From an uncultured Prevotellaceae bacterium (GTDB lineage Bacteria; Bacteroidota; Bacteroidia; Bacteroidales; UBA3663), in NCBI GenBank assembly GCA_900319235.1, contig ONNR01000001.1:84035-148034 (forward strand): 64,000 bases of DNA, in the 5' to 3' direction. A model generated the notes under the pieces. The model did not search any database and was not told the DNA's origin. It saw only the letters and a program-made list of their open reading frames with translations. Position numbers and translations under genes: made by a program. Of this stretch, positions 35,127-44,320 are shown in pieces. How positions within the stretch are numbered: position 1 is the first letter of the stretch; each line of letters starts with the position of its first letter.

Positions 35127-37241
35127 TTAGAGCATCCATAGATTATGTTTACCGAATTCAGGCAGATCTTCATCGTTGAAATGAGGAACATACTGAGCTA
35201 CCAACTCGGGATATGCAATAGTTATTGGTACATTCTGCATCTTGACAGATTTCCAATATAATCGACAGAACTGGTACACCTGAGTGATAATGTCGATTGC
35301 ATCTTCTTTCATTATATATCCTTCATTACTTGTGTTCGCACTAGTAATAGTTAATTTGATAGGAAAAAGAATATCCCCCTTTCCATTTTCGGTATATCTC
35401 TCGTTGTTGTATAGCAAGAATTGTGTATCTCGAAGATGCACGTAAGTGCCACTAATAGGCATAAAATCATTCTTGCTGGTATCGAAAGCAATCAAGTCGT
35501 CATTAACTGCTGTGACCATGTTGACAACAAAAACGGGACATTGTAATCCATTCTGTTTGAGCATCATTTCAATTTGTTCGCCTTCATCCTTTCGTAGTTT
35601 CTTGTAGTAGTGAATAATAAGTCGGTCTGGATTACCATACTGATTACAAAACTGCCACAATGCTTTCTTCAGGCTTGTTCCTAAAGCTTCGGTATCTTCT
35701 GCTTGACAGCAATCAAATTCACGAAATTGTCCTTTCTTGTCGAAACAGAATGCAGTTCCAAGATATGGTTTTCTGCCGAGTTGCTTCGAAGCTCCAATCC
35801 CGACTATCATATCGTTTTTCTGAGACAAACTCTCCAAGCCCCAAGGCATACCGTACTGTTTGCCAGTAATAGCAGCCGCGATGTTTGGTATGAAATATTT
35901 AAAGTCTTTATTATCTATATTTGGGGCATAGATTACTTGCGATGTGATTTTAGATTTCATAAGTAGTTCTTTCATCCTATAGTATAGTTCATGCAACTTT
36001 GGATCTTGAAAGTCCTTATGAATCTCGCTGATTATTATTGCGATATAGTTAGTGCCAGGGATAAAACGACTGTTATCCATCAGGTGACTTTGTAATTCCT
36101 GTAAGGCTGTATCGTAGGACTTGTATGCTAAGCTTAGATTCTTCACCCATGACAATGGCTGATTCAGGAATTCGCTTAAACGACGGTATCTATTTCCAGT
36201 TCCTTTTTCAATTATATCCTTATCAGATAATTTTGAACTATCAATGCCATTTTGGAAAATATTATAGAGTCGTATTCTAGCCACATTACTTTGGGAAGAA
36301 TCCAAACTTACAAAGAAGTACTTGAAGGATTTCGGCTGCGCATATGGACCGTGCTGTGCAAATTCATTTCGTGGTAAAGCCCCAACATACCCGTCTCCAT
36401 AAAGAAGGTTTTTGGCCTTAAAATCCACCATGAATACGTCCTCAGGTTTAACTGGGATTAAAGCACCATTATTCAATATGTTTATATCAAGCGCATCTTG
36501 AAATCCTGGAGTAACAAGGTATGTACTGATGAAATTTTTAATTTTGTTCATCTTAGTAACATATTTATTCCTATCATAACAGCGTGGCTCTGTCAACTTC
36601 AGCACCTTTTTAGTGTATCTGTTAACAATAGGACAACCTCCGCTATATTTTTGGAAATGGCGTTGCTTGAGATTCTTTCTTCGCAATACCTCCGTACCAG
36701 CTATGACCTCAAATCCATGATCATCAAGGTCAACTTCATATAATGTTTTTTTGGAGCAACGACTTTCACCACTATGACTGACGTCAATTTGCCATCCATC
36801 CGTGATGTCCTTATAGTATGGTTTAAGAGTGTATCGATTATAGAGAATTGAGTCTCCTTCGTCTTTAGGAATCCAAATCTCGATTCTTCCGACAAAATCG
36901 CGGCACACAGGAAATCCAAGACCTCTGAAATAACGAACAATCTTCTGAGCCATTTCATGTCTGCCAATACGAAAATCAGTATTTAAGTCTGCTGTTACTT
37001 GAAAATGATCTCCTTTAGGGATGTCTATAAGTTCCTCTTCCCATACGGTAAAGTAGGCATTTTCTAACAAACTTAAGCACGGATTTTCTTTCCACAGATT
37101 ACCACATGATTCTTGTCGAACACGGATTGTTGAATTCTTAAATGTTTTCTCCACTTCCTTGGAAAGCTCTCTACAACCTGAGAAGAGATCAATTACTTTG
37201 CAATTAGAGCGTCTTACTACTGCGATACTGTTAAATACCAT
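35127..37241 (-). CDS. Prokaryotic Argonaute (PIWI) protein, catalytic site lost
   Basis: 704 residues. The C-terminal third is a PIWI domain: 'NIAAAITGKQYGMPWGLES' (about 453-471, the conserved MID/PIWI junction), 'MIVGIGASKQLG' (478-489), 'RLIIHYYKKLRKDEGEQI' (540-557) and the closing 'VPITIAYPELVAQYVPHF' (671-688). In active Argonautes the GxD motif and the HxD motif hold catalytic aspartates; here they read Gly-Ile-Gly (483) and His-Tyr-Tyr (546), so slicing is not expected. Length and loss of the tetrad fit the long-B group, which binds guide RNA and relies on partner effectors. N-terminal ~390 residues would hold the N and PAZ-like parts. Low GC points to transfer. Co-transcribed with the gene downstream and next to a type I restriction operon. 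Confidence 0.8.
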   Translation of the reverse strand: MVFNSIAVVRRSNCKVIDLFSGCRELSKEVEKTFKNSTIRVRQESCGNLWKENPCLSLLENAYFTVWEEELIDIPKGDHFQVTADLNTDFRIGRHEMAQKIVRYFRGLGFPVCRDFVGRIEIWIPKDEGDSILYNRYTLKPYYKDITDGWQIDVSHSGESRCSKKTLYEVDLDDHGFEVIAGTEVLRRKNLKQRHFQKYSGGCPIVNRYTKKVLKLTEPRCYDRNKYVTKMNKIKNFISTYLVTPGFQDALDINILNNGALIPVKPEDVFMVDFKAKNLLYGDGYVGALPRNEFAQHGPYAQPKSFKYFFVSLDSSQSNVARIRLYNIFQNGIDSSKLSDKDIIEKGTGNRYRRLSEFLNQPLSWVKNLSLAYKSYDTALQELQSHLMDNSRFIPGTNYIAIIISEIHKDFQDPKLHELYYRMKELLMKSKITSQVIYAPNIDNKDFKYFIPNIAAAITGKQYGMPWGLESLSQKNDMIVGIGASKQLGRKPYLGTAFCFDKKGQFREFDCCQAEDTEALGTSLKKALWQFCNQYGNPDRLIIHYYKKLRKDEGEQIEMMLKQNGLQCPVFVVNMVTAVNDDLIAFDTSKNDFMPISGTYVHLRDTQFLLYNNERYTENGKGDILFPIKLTITSANTSNEGYIMKEDAIDIITQVYQFCRLYWKSVKMQNVPITIAYPELVAQYVPHFNDEDLPEFGKHNLWML

Positions 37242-37287
37242 ATAACTTATTTTTTAATTAATTAATTAAATATGGAATTATAGACTG

Positions 37288-37295
37288 CAAAGATA
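37288..37295 (-). promoter_or_regulatory. Likely -7 element for the Argonaute operon
   Basis: TATCTTTG on the minus strand, 47 bases before the start codon; the -33 position reads TTTC rather than TTTG. Confidence 0.5.
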
Positions 37296-37411
37296 GAAAT
37301 TATTTTTGTATAATGGAAAAATTTGCCCGAAAAAAATGCATATTTCTAAAGAAAAAACCATTTCGACGAGAAAAAGACGCAGGTAAAAAGATAACTTGCG
37401 CAATATAAACA

Positions 37412-37445
37412 AAACGCTTGAACACATCAATATGCCCAGGCGTTT
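37412..37445 (-). terminator. Terminator of the hsdRMS operon
   Basis: AAACGCCTG pairs with CAAGCGTTT on the minus strand about 50 bases after the hsdS stop codon, followed by TTGTTTATATTG. The remaining 252-base gap to the Argonaute gene is AT-rich and otherwise empty. Confidence 0.65.
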
Positions 37446-37493
37446 CATATTATCAGAAAGGGAGTAGTTGAGGATTTTCAGCGTATCATAATG

Positions 37494-38957
37494 TCACCCC
37501 TTCAACTTGTCAATCTCGCGCAGCAGCTTCTCCAGCTTGGTCACGATGCGGCGCTGCTCGGATAAGGGAGGGAGGGGGAAAAGAAATTGCTCAATATGAG
37601 AATTATTAATTGATGGAGAGTTATCACCTTTCATAAATTGGTTCAAACCATTGACTACATAAGGTGATAAAACTAAATAAAAGAGATACATAGGGAATAG
37701 ACCGCAAGTCGGTGTAATAACATAAAAGCCTGTACTTGCAATTGCATTGGCAAACGTTTCATCTACATAGGCAATATTTTTTAAATATGGTCTTACCATA
37801 GAGAAAAGAATATCGTGATTATGTAATTTTCGAGTTGCACGACTTGGTGCCTTAGAAGATGCTAAGATTTTTGCATTATCTATCACATTGGTTTTATTAT
37901 TTACGGCATCAACATCAATGTAAATAAATTGTTCACCACTTGGTTTGGTCGATTCCATTGGAAGGAATACTGTATTTCCACGCACCCACACCCACCCCTC
38001 AGGAATATCAAATGGGATTTCGTCGGGGGAGATTGGTTTTTCTTCGAGGTCTTTCTTTTTCAGTTTGCCTTCCTTGACGAGACGGGCCTTCTCTGCTCGA
38101 ATTCTTTCCAGCAGTACGGATGCGGGTTCCTCATTCGGATCTTGCGGCACCAGGTGACCTTGGATGGCTTCTTGCAGGATGCTCTGACGGAGTTTCTCGG
38201 GGAGTGAGGCATTGAGGGCATTAAGCGCTTCCTGGCTCTTCCCGTAGCTTTCGATGAGGGGCATCAGAGATTCAAGCTTCTCTACTATGCGGCGCTGCTC
38301 GGATAAGGGAGGGAGGGGAAATACAAATATTGAGATTTTTTCAGCATTGATATTACACTGTTGTACACCTATGGTTTTAACATCCTTACAATATGAACGA
38401 GCATAGTTAGAACCAAGAACATAATTCAAGTAATCAGAATTGATACAAATAGGTCTTAAGAGAATTAAATAACCAGCAAATATTGCTTGTCGATTCCCTC
38501 TAAAAATACCTGTCTTTCCTACGAGCTCAGCGCTATTAGTCCTATTAAATAATAAATCCCCTTTAATTAGATTATATTTAGCATTGTCATCCTCGTTATT
38601 ACTATAAACTAGTTTATCAAATACAATTTCACCATTTTGAATATTACCCATTCTTAATACTGGCACAGAACCGGTTGCCAAAGATTTATTTGATGTACCA
38701 TATTTGGGTGGATATATTACTTGTGATATTCTGCACCACACCCAGCTATCAGGAATATCAAAAGGTATTTCTTCTTCTGAGATAGGTGTTTCTTCGAGGT
38801 CCTTCTTTTTGAGCACGCCCTCCTTCACCAATCTCTTCTTCTCTTCTCGAATCCTTTCAAGCAAAACGCTTGCTGGCTCATCATGCGGATCTTGCGGTAC
38901 AAGTTTGCCTTGTATCGCCATTTGGAGGATGCTGTTCTTTAGTTGTTGCCCTGTCAT
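37494..38957 (-). CDS. hsdS: Type I restriction-modification specificity subunit HsdS
   Basis: 487 residues with two target-recognition domains, each followed by 'PLPPLSEQRRIV' and a helical spacer. The two halves are internally repeated: 'EPASVLLERIR' and 'IPFDIP..WVW' occur in both. Sets the two half-sites of the DNA sequence methylated by HsdM and cut by the complex. TRDs are AT-rich against GC-rich spacers, as usual for exchangeable domains. Its start overlaps the hsdM stop (ATGA at 38954-38957). Confidence 0.93.
   Translation of the reverse strand: MTGQQLKNSILQMAIQGKLVPQDPHDEPASVLLERIREEKKRLVKEGVLKKKDLEETPISEEEIPFDIPDSWVWCRISQVIYPPKYGTSNKSLATGSVPVLRMGNIQNGEIVFDKLVYSNNEDDNAKYNLIKGDLLFNRTNSAELVGKTGIFRGNRQAIFAGYLILLRPICINSDYLNYVLGSNYARSYCKDVKTIGVQQCNINAEKISIFVFPLPPLSEQRRIVEKLESLMPLIESYGKSQEALNALNASLPEKLRQSILQEAIQGHLVPQDPNEEPASVLLERIRAEKARLVKEGKLKKKDLEEKPISPDEIPFDIPEGWVWVRGNTVFLPMESTKPSGEQFIYIDVDAVNNKTNVIDNAKILASSKAPSRATRKLHNHDILFSMVRPYLKNIAYVDETFANAIASTGFYVITPTCGLFPMYLFYLVLSPYVVNGLNQFMKGDNSPSINNSHIEQFLFPLPPLSEQRRIVTKLEKLLREIDKLKG
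37546..38317 (-). repeat. Identical 32-base direct repeats inside hsdS
   Basis: The stretches 37546-37577 and 38286-38317 are identical (both contain GCGGCGCTGCTCGGATAAGG) and encode the same PLPPLSEQRRI spacer element in the two halves, 740 bases apart. They are sites where recombination could swap or delete a recognition domain. Confidence 0.85.
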
Positions 38958-40462
38958 AGTTCTATGCCCAGCATATTTTGGATTTTGGTGAGGGTGCGGT
39001 CAATCTCGGCATCGAGTGAATTGCGACGCTCGTGGTATTGGCGCAGAAGTTCATCGGGAGGCAGGATTTCCTCTTCCTCCTTGGGGAACTTGCATTGGTC
39101 GAAGTTGCAGCTGAGGTCGATGAGCTGCTGTGCGGTGAAGCAACGTGACTTCTCGTCGCCGTCCTCGCTGACGATTTCGTGACGATTGTGCCACCAGTCG
39201 CGAATGGGCTGGCAATGCTGGCTGAGCATGGGACGCGTCTTTGAGAAGTGCTTGTAGCCTTCGGGCATATCGAGGCGATAGAACCAGGTGCAGTTGGTCT
39301 TGTAGCCTTCGGGTGCACCTTCGGCCTGCTCGTTGTTGAAGAAAAGGATGTTGGTGGCGATGCTCGTATAGGGCGAGAAGATGGAACCGGGCAGACGGAT
39401 GATGGTGTGGAGGTTGAAGTCGCGGAGCATCTTCTGCTTGATGGCCAACTTGGCACCATCGGTGCCGAAGAGGAAACCATCGGGCACAATGACACCCGCA
39501 CGACCCCGTTCACGGAGGCGGTACATGATGAGCACGAGGAAGAGGTCAGCCGTCTCGCTGCTGCGCATATCCTGCGGGAAGTTGCCCTTCACACTGGCTT
39601 CGGTGGCACCTCCGTAGGGAGGATTCATTGCGATGACATCGACCTTGTCGCTTTCCTTGAGCTCGCGCACATTGCGGGCAAGGGAGTCGCCGTGCAGCAC
39701 GTTGGGCTCCTTGATGCCGTGCAGGAAGAGGTTGGTCACGGCAAGCAGATAGGGGAACGGCTTCCACTCCTGCCCAATCACGCTATGCTGGAAACGCTCG
39801 ACGTCGTCATCGTCCTTCTGCTGAGGCTGGAGGTGATGGAGCGCCGAGGTGAGGAAGCCGCCTGTGCCCATGGCAAAGTCGCCCACGGTCTCGCCAATCC
39901 TGGGATCGAGCATTTCGATGATGAGGTCGGTGAGGGCACGCGGCGTGTAGAATTCGCCTGCGTGGCCGGCGCCCTGCAGGTCCTTGAGCAGACTCTCGTA
40001 GATGTCGCCAAAGGCGTGGATGTCCTGGCTGTCGGTGAAGTCGATTTCTTCTACCTTGTCAATCATCTGACGCAGGAGCACGCCGTTCTTCATATATTGG
40101 TTGACCTCGCTGAAGACGTCGCGCACGATGCTCTGTCCGCGCTTGGTGTGCTCGGTGACGGGCAGGTTCTTGAGCGCGTCGAACATATCGTTGACCATGC
40201 GGAGCAGCTCGTCGCCCGTCAGCGCGGTGGCAACCTTCTGTCCGTTTTCGTCGCGCGAGGGTGCCCAGTTGCGCCAGCGGTATTGCTCGGGGATGATGCT
40301 CTGATAGTCTTCGTCTTCGCATTCCCAGTCGAGTTCCTGCGCATCATATACTTTGAGGAAGAACATCCAGACCATCTGCTCGATGCGCTGGGCATCGCCA
40401 TTGACGCCCGCGTCGCTGCGCATTATGTTCTGAAGGCTCTTTACAAGATTGTTTACAGCCAT
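38954..40462 (-). CDS. hsdM: Type I DNA N6-adenine methyltransferase HsdM
   Basis: 502 residues. N-terminal helical HsdM domain, then the methylase fold: 'GDFAMGTGGFLTSALHH' (AdoMet loop, ~194-210) and 'AMNPPYGG' (catalytic NPPY at 280-283). Works with HsdS to methylate adenine in host DNA and with HsdR for restriction. Complete and without visible frameshift, so the system looks active. Confidence 0.95.
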   Translation of the reverse strand: MAVNNLVKSLQNIMRSDAGVNGDAQRIEQMVWMFFLKVYDAQELDWECEDEDYQSIIPEQYRWRNWAPSRDENGQKVATALTGDELLRMVNDMFDALKNLPVTEHTKRGQSIVRDVFSEVNQYMKNGVLLRQMIDKVEEIDFTDSQDIHAFGDIYESLLKDLQGAGHAGEFYTPRALTDLIIEMLDPRIGETVGDFAMGTGGFLTSALHHLQPQQKDDDDVERFQHSVIGQEWKPFPYLLAVTNLFLHGIKEPNVLHGDSLARNVRELKESDKVDVIAMNPPYGGATEASVKGNFPQDMRSSETADLFLVLIMYRLRERGRAGVIVPDGFLFGTDGAKLAIKQKMLRDFNLHTIIRLPGSIFSPYTSIATNILFFNNEQAEGAPEGYKTNCTWFYRLDMPEGYKHFSKTRPMLSQHCQPIRDWWHNRHEIVSEDGDEKSRCFTAQQLIDLSCNFDQCKFPKEEEEILPPDELLRQYHERRNSLDAEIDRTLTKIQNMLGIEL

Positions 40463-40470
40463 AGGTATTT

Positions 40471-40512
40471 TGGAGTAAAAGAGTAGTAAAAGGGGAGTAA
40501 AAGAGTAGTAAA
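40471..40512 (-). repeat. 20-base direct repeat between hsdR and hsdM
   Basis: GGAGTAAAAGAGTAGTAAAA occurs twice back to back just upstream of the hsdM start codon; a copy-number change would alter the leader of hsdM. Confidence 0.75.
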
Positions 40513-40553
40513 AAGGACGTTACTATTGCTATTGACGACGTAGCGGAGTTACT

Positions 40554-42866
40554 TTAGCTGACTTCGTATAGTTCACGGATAAGTTCGGAAACGGCATCGC
40601 GATACTTCTGAGGTGTGCCGAACTTCTTCATGATGAAAGGCTTCTTGCCCATCTTGTCGAAGGGATTGAGTTCGAGCACCTTGGTGTCCTCGAGGTTGAT
40701 GCGCGTGGTTTCGGCATACTTGTCGAGCAGGGCATTGAGCACCTTCTGTGCTTCAGGGCTGTACTTGGCCAGGTAGTTGCGCTTGCGCACGTTCTCGGCA
40801 CGTTCGCGCCGCGTGAGGGGCTTCTGGTCGAAGGCGACGTGGCAGATGAGGTCGAAGTCATCGACTTCGCGCAGCTTGGGATTCTCCTGACGCACGGCTT
40901 CGAGCAGCACGTCCTCCTCCTTGAGTTCGTCGAGGATGAGTTGCTTGCGGTCGGCCTTTGCCCAAGCACCCACAAAGGCATTGAGCGAGGGATAGATGTC
41001 GCGGATAGCTTTGCGCGTGAAGTCGGTGAGGCTTTCGGTGGTGAGCGTCTTGCCGTCGGGGCCGAGGTGCAGGACGTGTTCGTGCACAATGCGGATGTCG
41101 CGACCGTTGACACGATATTTCTTTCGCTTTTCGTCGTCCTCTTCTCCATCAATATCGTTGCCATCCCTGATGACCGGAGCTTCGTCCTCGTTGCGACGAT
41201 GGCTATAAGAGGTGGTTCGGTCGGCTTCTCCATCGAATTCGGGATCTTGGAAGAGGCGGGTGACATTGCGGAAGTCGAGAATCTCGAAACTCAGCTTGCC
41301 CTTCTCTTCAAGGATGCGCGTTCCGCGGCCCACCATCTGCTTGAACGACGTCATGCTGTTGACCTCCTTGTCGATGACGATGAGGCCGCACGTCTTGCAA
41401 TCGACGCCCGTCTCGAGCAGCATCGACGTGGTGGCGATGACGGGAGTGGGCGAATTGACATCCTGGAAGTCTTCGAGCAGCTTCTTGCCCACGCGGTCGT
41501 CGCTGGTGATGCGCACCACGTAGTTGGGGTATTTCCTGCAGAGCTCGGGATTCATCTGGATGAGCAGTTCGCGCATCTTGAGCGCATCTTCGGTTTCGGG
41601 ACAGAAGACGATGGTCTTGGTCATAGGTCCGATTACCTTGAGCATCTCGGTGATGCGTCGGGCGACAATGATTTCGCGCTGGGTGATACGCAGGGTGCGG
41701 CCGATGTCGCTGCGCACAAAGAGGTCCTGCTCGATCCTTTGACCTTCGAGATCGACTTCATCAGGCTCGGGGATATAGCCTTCGAGATCGACCGAGAGGA
41801 ACGAGCGCGTGACGCGATAGGGAGCCAGGAAGCCGTCCTCGATGCCCTGCTTGAGGCTATAGACATAGACGGGAGGCCCGAAGTAGTCGATGTTGGAGGC
41901 GCCTTCGGCATCCTTGGGCGTGGCCGTCATACCAATCTGGATGGCTGAGTCGAAGTAGTTGAGAATCTTCTTCCATTCGGAGTCCTCCTTGACCGACGAA
42001 CGATGACACTCGTCGACGATGATGAGGTCGAAGAAGTCGGGACGGAAGTCCTCGTAGGGTTGGCGTGCACCCTCTTCGTAGTTGACCCATTGGCCATAGA
42101 GCGACATATAGATTTCGTAGCTGCCGTCGGCATCCTTGCCCTGCACCTTGGTCATGGTCTTGTCGAAGGGCTTGAAGTCGTTGAGCATCGTCTGGTCGAT
42201 GAGCACATTGCGGTCGGCAAGATAGAGCACTTTGCGTACACAGCCTGCACGACGCAGACGATAGACAATCTGGAAGGCGGTGTAGGTCTTTCCCGTACCG
42301 GTGGCCATGACGAGGAGGATGCGCTTCTGTCCGCGTGCCACGGCTTCGACGGTGCGGTTGATGGCCTTACGCTGATAATAACGCGGACGCTTCTGGGTGA
42401 CGGTGTCGAAATAGTAAGGCACGTTGACGATGGCTTGCTCCTTGGCTGAGAGCTGGCGATAGGCCTCACGACGTTCGACCAGTTCCTGAAGAGTCGGGAA
42501 CTTGTTCATCTTGAAGTAGCGCTCGCTGCCCGTGGTGAAGTCGTGCTCGACAAACTCCTGCCCGTTGCTTGAATAGGCAAACTTGACGTCGGTGAGTTCG
42601 GCATAGTCCATCGCCTGCTGCAATCCGTCGGCTGCGGCATGGTCGGCGCTTTTGGCTTCGACAACTGCGATGGGGTCGTTGTCGTGGGCAAAGAGCATGT
42701 AGTCGGCCTTCTTGCTCTTCTTGCGTGTCTTCAGGGCACCCTGCACGATGACCTGGCCCGCGGTGATGGGGAACTCCATACTGTACATGTCGTCTTTCCA
42801 TCCCGCTTGCTCGATGGCTGGGGTGATGTGTTTGCGTTTGGTATCTTCTTCCGAGAGATTTGCCAT
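40554..42866 (-). CDS. hsdR: Type I restriction endonuclease subunit HsdR (EcoEI-type)
   Basis: 770 residues, first gene of the hsdRMS operon. N-terminal PD-(D/E)XK nuclease: Asp55 in 'KADYMLFAHDND' and Glu70-Ala-Lys72 in 'AVVEAKSAD'. Superfamily 2 motor: Walker A 'MATGTGKTYTAF' (~187-198), DECH box 'LIIVDECHRSS', and motif VI 'QMVGRGTRI'. C-terminal EcoEI R-type domain. Translocates DNA and cuts unmethylated foreign DNA. All catalytic motifs are intact. Confidence 0.95.
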   Translation of the reverse strand: MANLSEEDTKRKHITPAIEQAGWKDDMYSMEFPITAGQVIVQGALKTRKKSKKADYMLFAHDNDPIAVVEAKSADHAAADGLQQAMDYAELTDVKFAYSSNGQEFVEHDFTTGSERYFKMNKFPTLQELVERREAYRQLSAKEQAIVNVPYYFDTVTQKRPRYYQRKAINRTVEAVARGQKRILLVMATGTGKTYTAFQIVYRLRRAGCVRKVLYLADRNVLIDQTMLNDFKPFDKTMTKVQGKDADGSYEIYMSLYGQWVNYEEGARQPYEDFRPDFFDLIIVDECHRSSVKEDSEWKKILNYFDSAIQIGMTATPKDAEGASNIDYFGPPVYVYSLKQGIEDGFLAPYRVTRSFLSVDLEGYIPEPDEVDLEGQRIEQDLFVRSDIGRTLRITQREIIVARRITEMLKVIGPMTKTIVFCPETEDALKMRELLIQMNPELCRKYPNYVVRITSDDRVGKKLLEDFQDVNSPTPVIATTSMLLETGVDCKTCGLIVIDKEVNSMTSFKQMVGRGTRILEEKGKLSFEILDFRNVTRLFQDPEFDGEADRTTSYSHRRNEDEAPVIRDGNDIDGEEDDEKRKKYRVNGRDIRIVHEHVLHLGPDGKTLTTESLTDFTRKAIRDIYPSLNAFVGAWAKADRKQLILDELKEEDVLLEAVRQENPKLREVDDFDLICHVAFDQKPLTRRERAENVRKRNYLAKYSPEAQKVLNALLDKYAETTRINLEDTKVLELNPFDKMGKKPFIMKKFGTPQKYRDAVSELIRELYEVS

Positions 42867-42891
42867 GGCTTCCTGTATTGAATTGACGCCG

Positions 42892-42923
42892 CAAAGATAG
42901 ACATTTATGTCGAGAAAAACAAA
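42892..42923 (-). promoter_or_regulatory. Promoter of the hsdRMS operon
   Basis: Minus strand: TTTG at 42923-42920, 20-base spacer, TATCTTTG at 42899-42892, 25 bases before the hsdR start codon. Confidence 0.75.
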
Positions 42924-42950
42924 AAAAGAGGAAAAAATCCCCTCTTTTTT
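42922..42950. terminator. AT-rich hairpin upstream of hsdR
   Basis: AAAAAAGAGG pairs with CCTCTTTTTT around a 9-base loop. It may end read-through from the secG operon; it abuts the hsdR -33 box. Confidence 0.55.
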
Positions 42951-43272
42951 ATTATAGGTATGGTGGAAATATCCGCATTTGGCTGTTTTCTTTCGCTAAT
43001 TCGATAAATAAGGCCCTTGGTCGTGGTCTAGGCAGGCAGGTGGGGGAGGTGTTTGTATTGCGTGAAATTGACGCGAGAAAATGGGTGTTTTTTAGATGGT
43101 GTCCGTTTAAAAAGCAGCCCGCCAGACACTCACGTGCCCGACGGACTTGGTTGATGATGATTTGGAATAGGAGAAAATGCTAATGGATTGCAATTAACAC
43201 TTTAATAACGGAAAAGATTCCGAATTATTGTGTGAATTGTCGGAATAATTGCGAAAATGCAAAAATTCCAAT
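42951..43272. other. Gene-free spacer between core genome and defence region
   Basis: 322 bases with no credible ORF or RNA. It contains G-rich (GGCAGGCAGGTGGGGGAGG) and GC-rich stretches unlike the AT-rich spacers elsewhere, and weak inverted repeats around GATTCCGAATTATT near the secG end. I see no attachment-site duplication. Confidence 0.4.
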
Positions 43273-43611
43273 TTATTCGTTTGTGGCATCGGTTGCAGCA
43301 GGTGCCTCGTCAGCAACATTCTCAGGAAGGACGGGAGCGGTCTGCTCCTGAGCTTCGATGGCGGAACCCTGAACGGATTGGCCGCTGTGCTTGATGGTGA
43401 TGGTTGTGACGATGCAGAGAAGAGCAATGATGCCCATAAGTGTCCAAGTTGTCTTCTCAACGAAGTCTGCGGTCTTGGGTGCACCCATTACCTGATTGGA
43501 AGATTGGAAGCCAGCGGCAAGACCACCGCCCTTTGACTTCTGCACAAGTACAATCATTACGAGGAGTACACTGATCAGTACGATAATTAAAGTAAGAATA
43601 AGAACTACCAT
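43273..43611 (-). CDS. secG: Protein-export subunit SecG
   Basis: 112 residues. Two membrane segments (LILTLIIVLISVLLVMIVLV near the start and WTLMGIIALLCIVTTITI) flank the conserved cytoplasmic 'KGGGLAAGFQSSNQVMGAP'. Accessory part of the SecYEG channel. The C-terminal tail is Ala/Glu/Pro-rich, as in other Bacteroidales. Last gene of the sigma-54 activator/lptE/TPR/secG operon. Confidence 0.92.
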   Translation of the reverse strand: MVVLILTLIIVLISVLLVMIVLVQKSKGGGLAAGFQSSNQVMGAPKTADFVEKTTWTLMGIIALLCIVTTITIKHSGQSVQGSAIEAQEQTAPVLPENVADEAPAATDATNE

Positions 43612-43631
43612 TTCTTTTTGTTTGTTATATT

Positions 43632-44318
43632 TTAATTTTTATTTGACTTCTTAAGTTCAATTACCTTCTCCAAATATCTAATTTGGTCTGCAAAGTAAGT
43701 ATTTTTTTTCGAGAATTTCAAATTTAAATCCAAAAAAATAGCTAAAGCCTGCTCATATTTGCCTTGTTTGACATATACCTTTGCCAAACTCTCGGTTAAA
43801 AATGCACGATCCTTGATTTTTTCGTGTTCGTCAAAATCGTCTTCCTGCATTTTTTCTGACTCCACATTTGGCACAAAAAGCTGGCCGTCGGCCTCGGCCT
43901 GGAGGAAGCTGTCGATGAGGTCGTCCTGCTCGTCGCGATCGGTTTGAAGGTCGGGCATATGCTCCAAACTGTACTGCACATCGGGCGCCGAACCGAGCTC
44001 GATGTTGTCGAGGAATCGCTCGATGAGCTCGAAGTCGCGTGCCTCGGGTTGCTGTCGGCGCTGCTGCTCGAGATGGTGCATCAGGGCTATCCATCCGTAT
44101 TCGCCGCGGTTGATGAGCTTGAAGAGCTTGAGGCGGTCGGGGATGGCGGGCGCGTGCCTGCGTATTTCGTCTTTAAGACGCGTGGAATGCACGTTGGCGA
44201 GGGCGGTGAGGTAGAGCAGGCGGTAGGTGGCGCAATAGGGGTACTGGGCAATGAGGTCGGGAAGCGTGGCTACGGCATCGGCGCCCAGGGTGCGGGGGTC
44301 TTTAATCCACTTTTCCAT
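43632..44318 (-). CDS. TPR-like conserved Bacteroidales protein
   Basis: 228 residues, helical. 'LIAQYPYCATYRLLYLTALA' near the N-terminus, an acidic middle, and a TPR-like unit at the end ('SLAKVYVKQGKYEQALAIF'). Always-with-lptE/secG placement suggests an envelope or assembly role, but no function is established. Its start is two bases from the lptE stop. Confidence 0.7.
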   Translation of the reverse strand: MEKWIKDPRTLGADAVATLPDLIAQYPYCATYRLLYLTALANVHSTRLKDEIRRHAPAIPDRLKLFKLINRGEYGWIALMHHLEQQRRQQPEARDFELIERFLDNIELGSAPDVQYSLEHMPDLQTDRDEQDDLIDSFLQAEADGQLFVPNVESEKMQEDDFDEHEKIKDRAFLTESLAKVYVKQGKYEQALAIFLDLNLKFSKKNTYFADQIRYLEKVIELKKSNKN

Positions 44319-44320
44319 AG

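Noticed and set aside
35117..35191. Upstream start for the Argonaute partner
   Set aside because: It would overlap the Argonaute gene's C-terminal codons and add a non-conserved segment; the ATG at 35116 sits ten bases after the stop.
42951..43272. Possible attachment site at the edge of the defence region
   Set aside because: No tRNA gene, no integrase and no direct repeat matching the other edge of the region could be seen.
43194..43484. 96-residue minus-strand ORF overlapping secG in another frame
   Set aside because: Shadow of secG; Pro/Ser/Leu-rich without domain signs.
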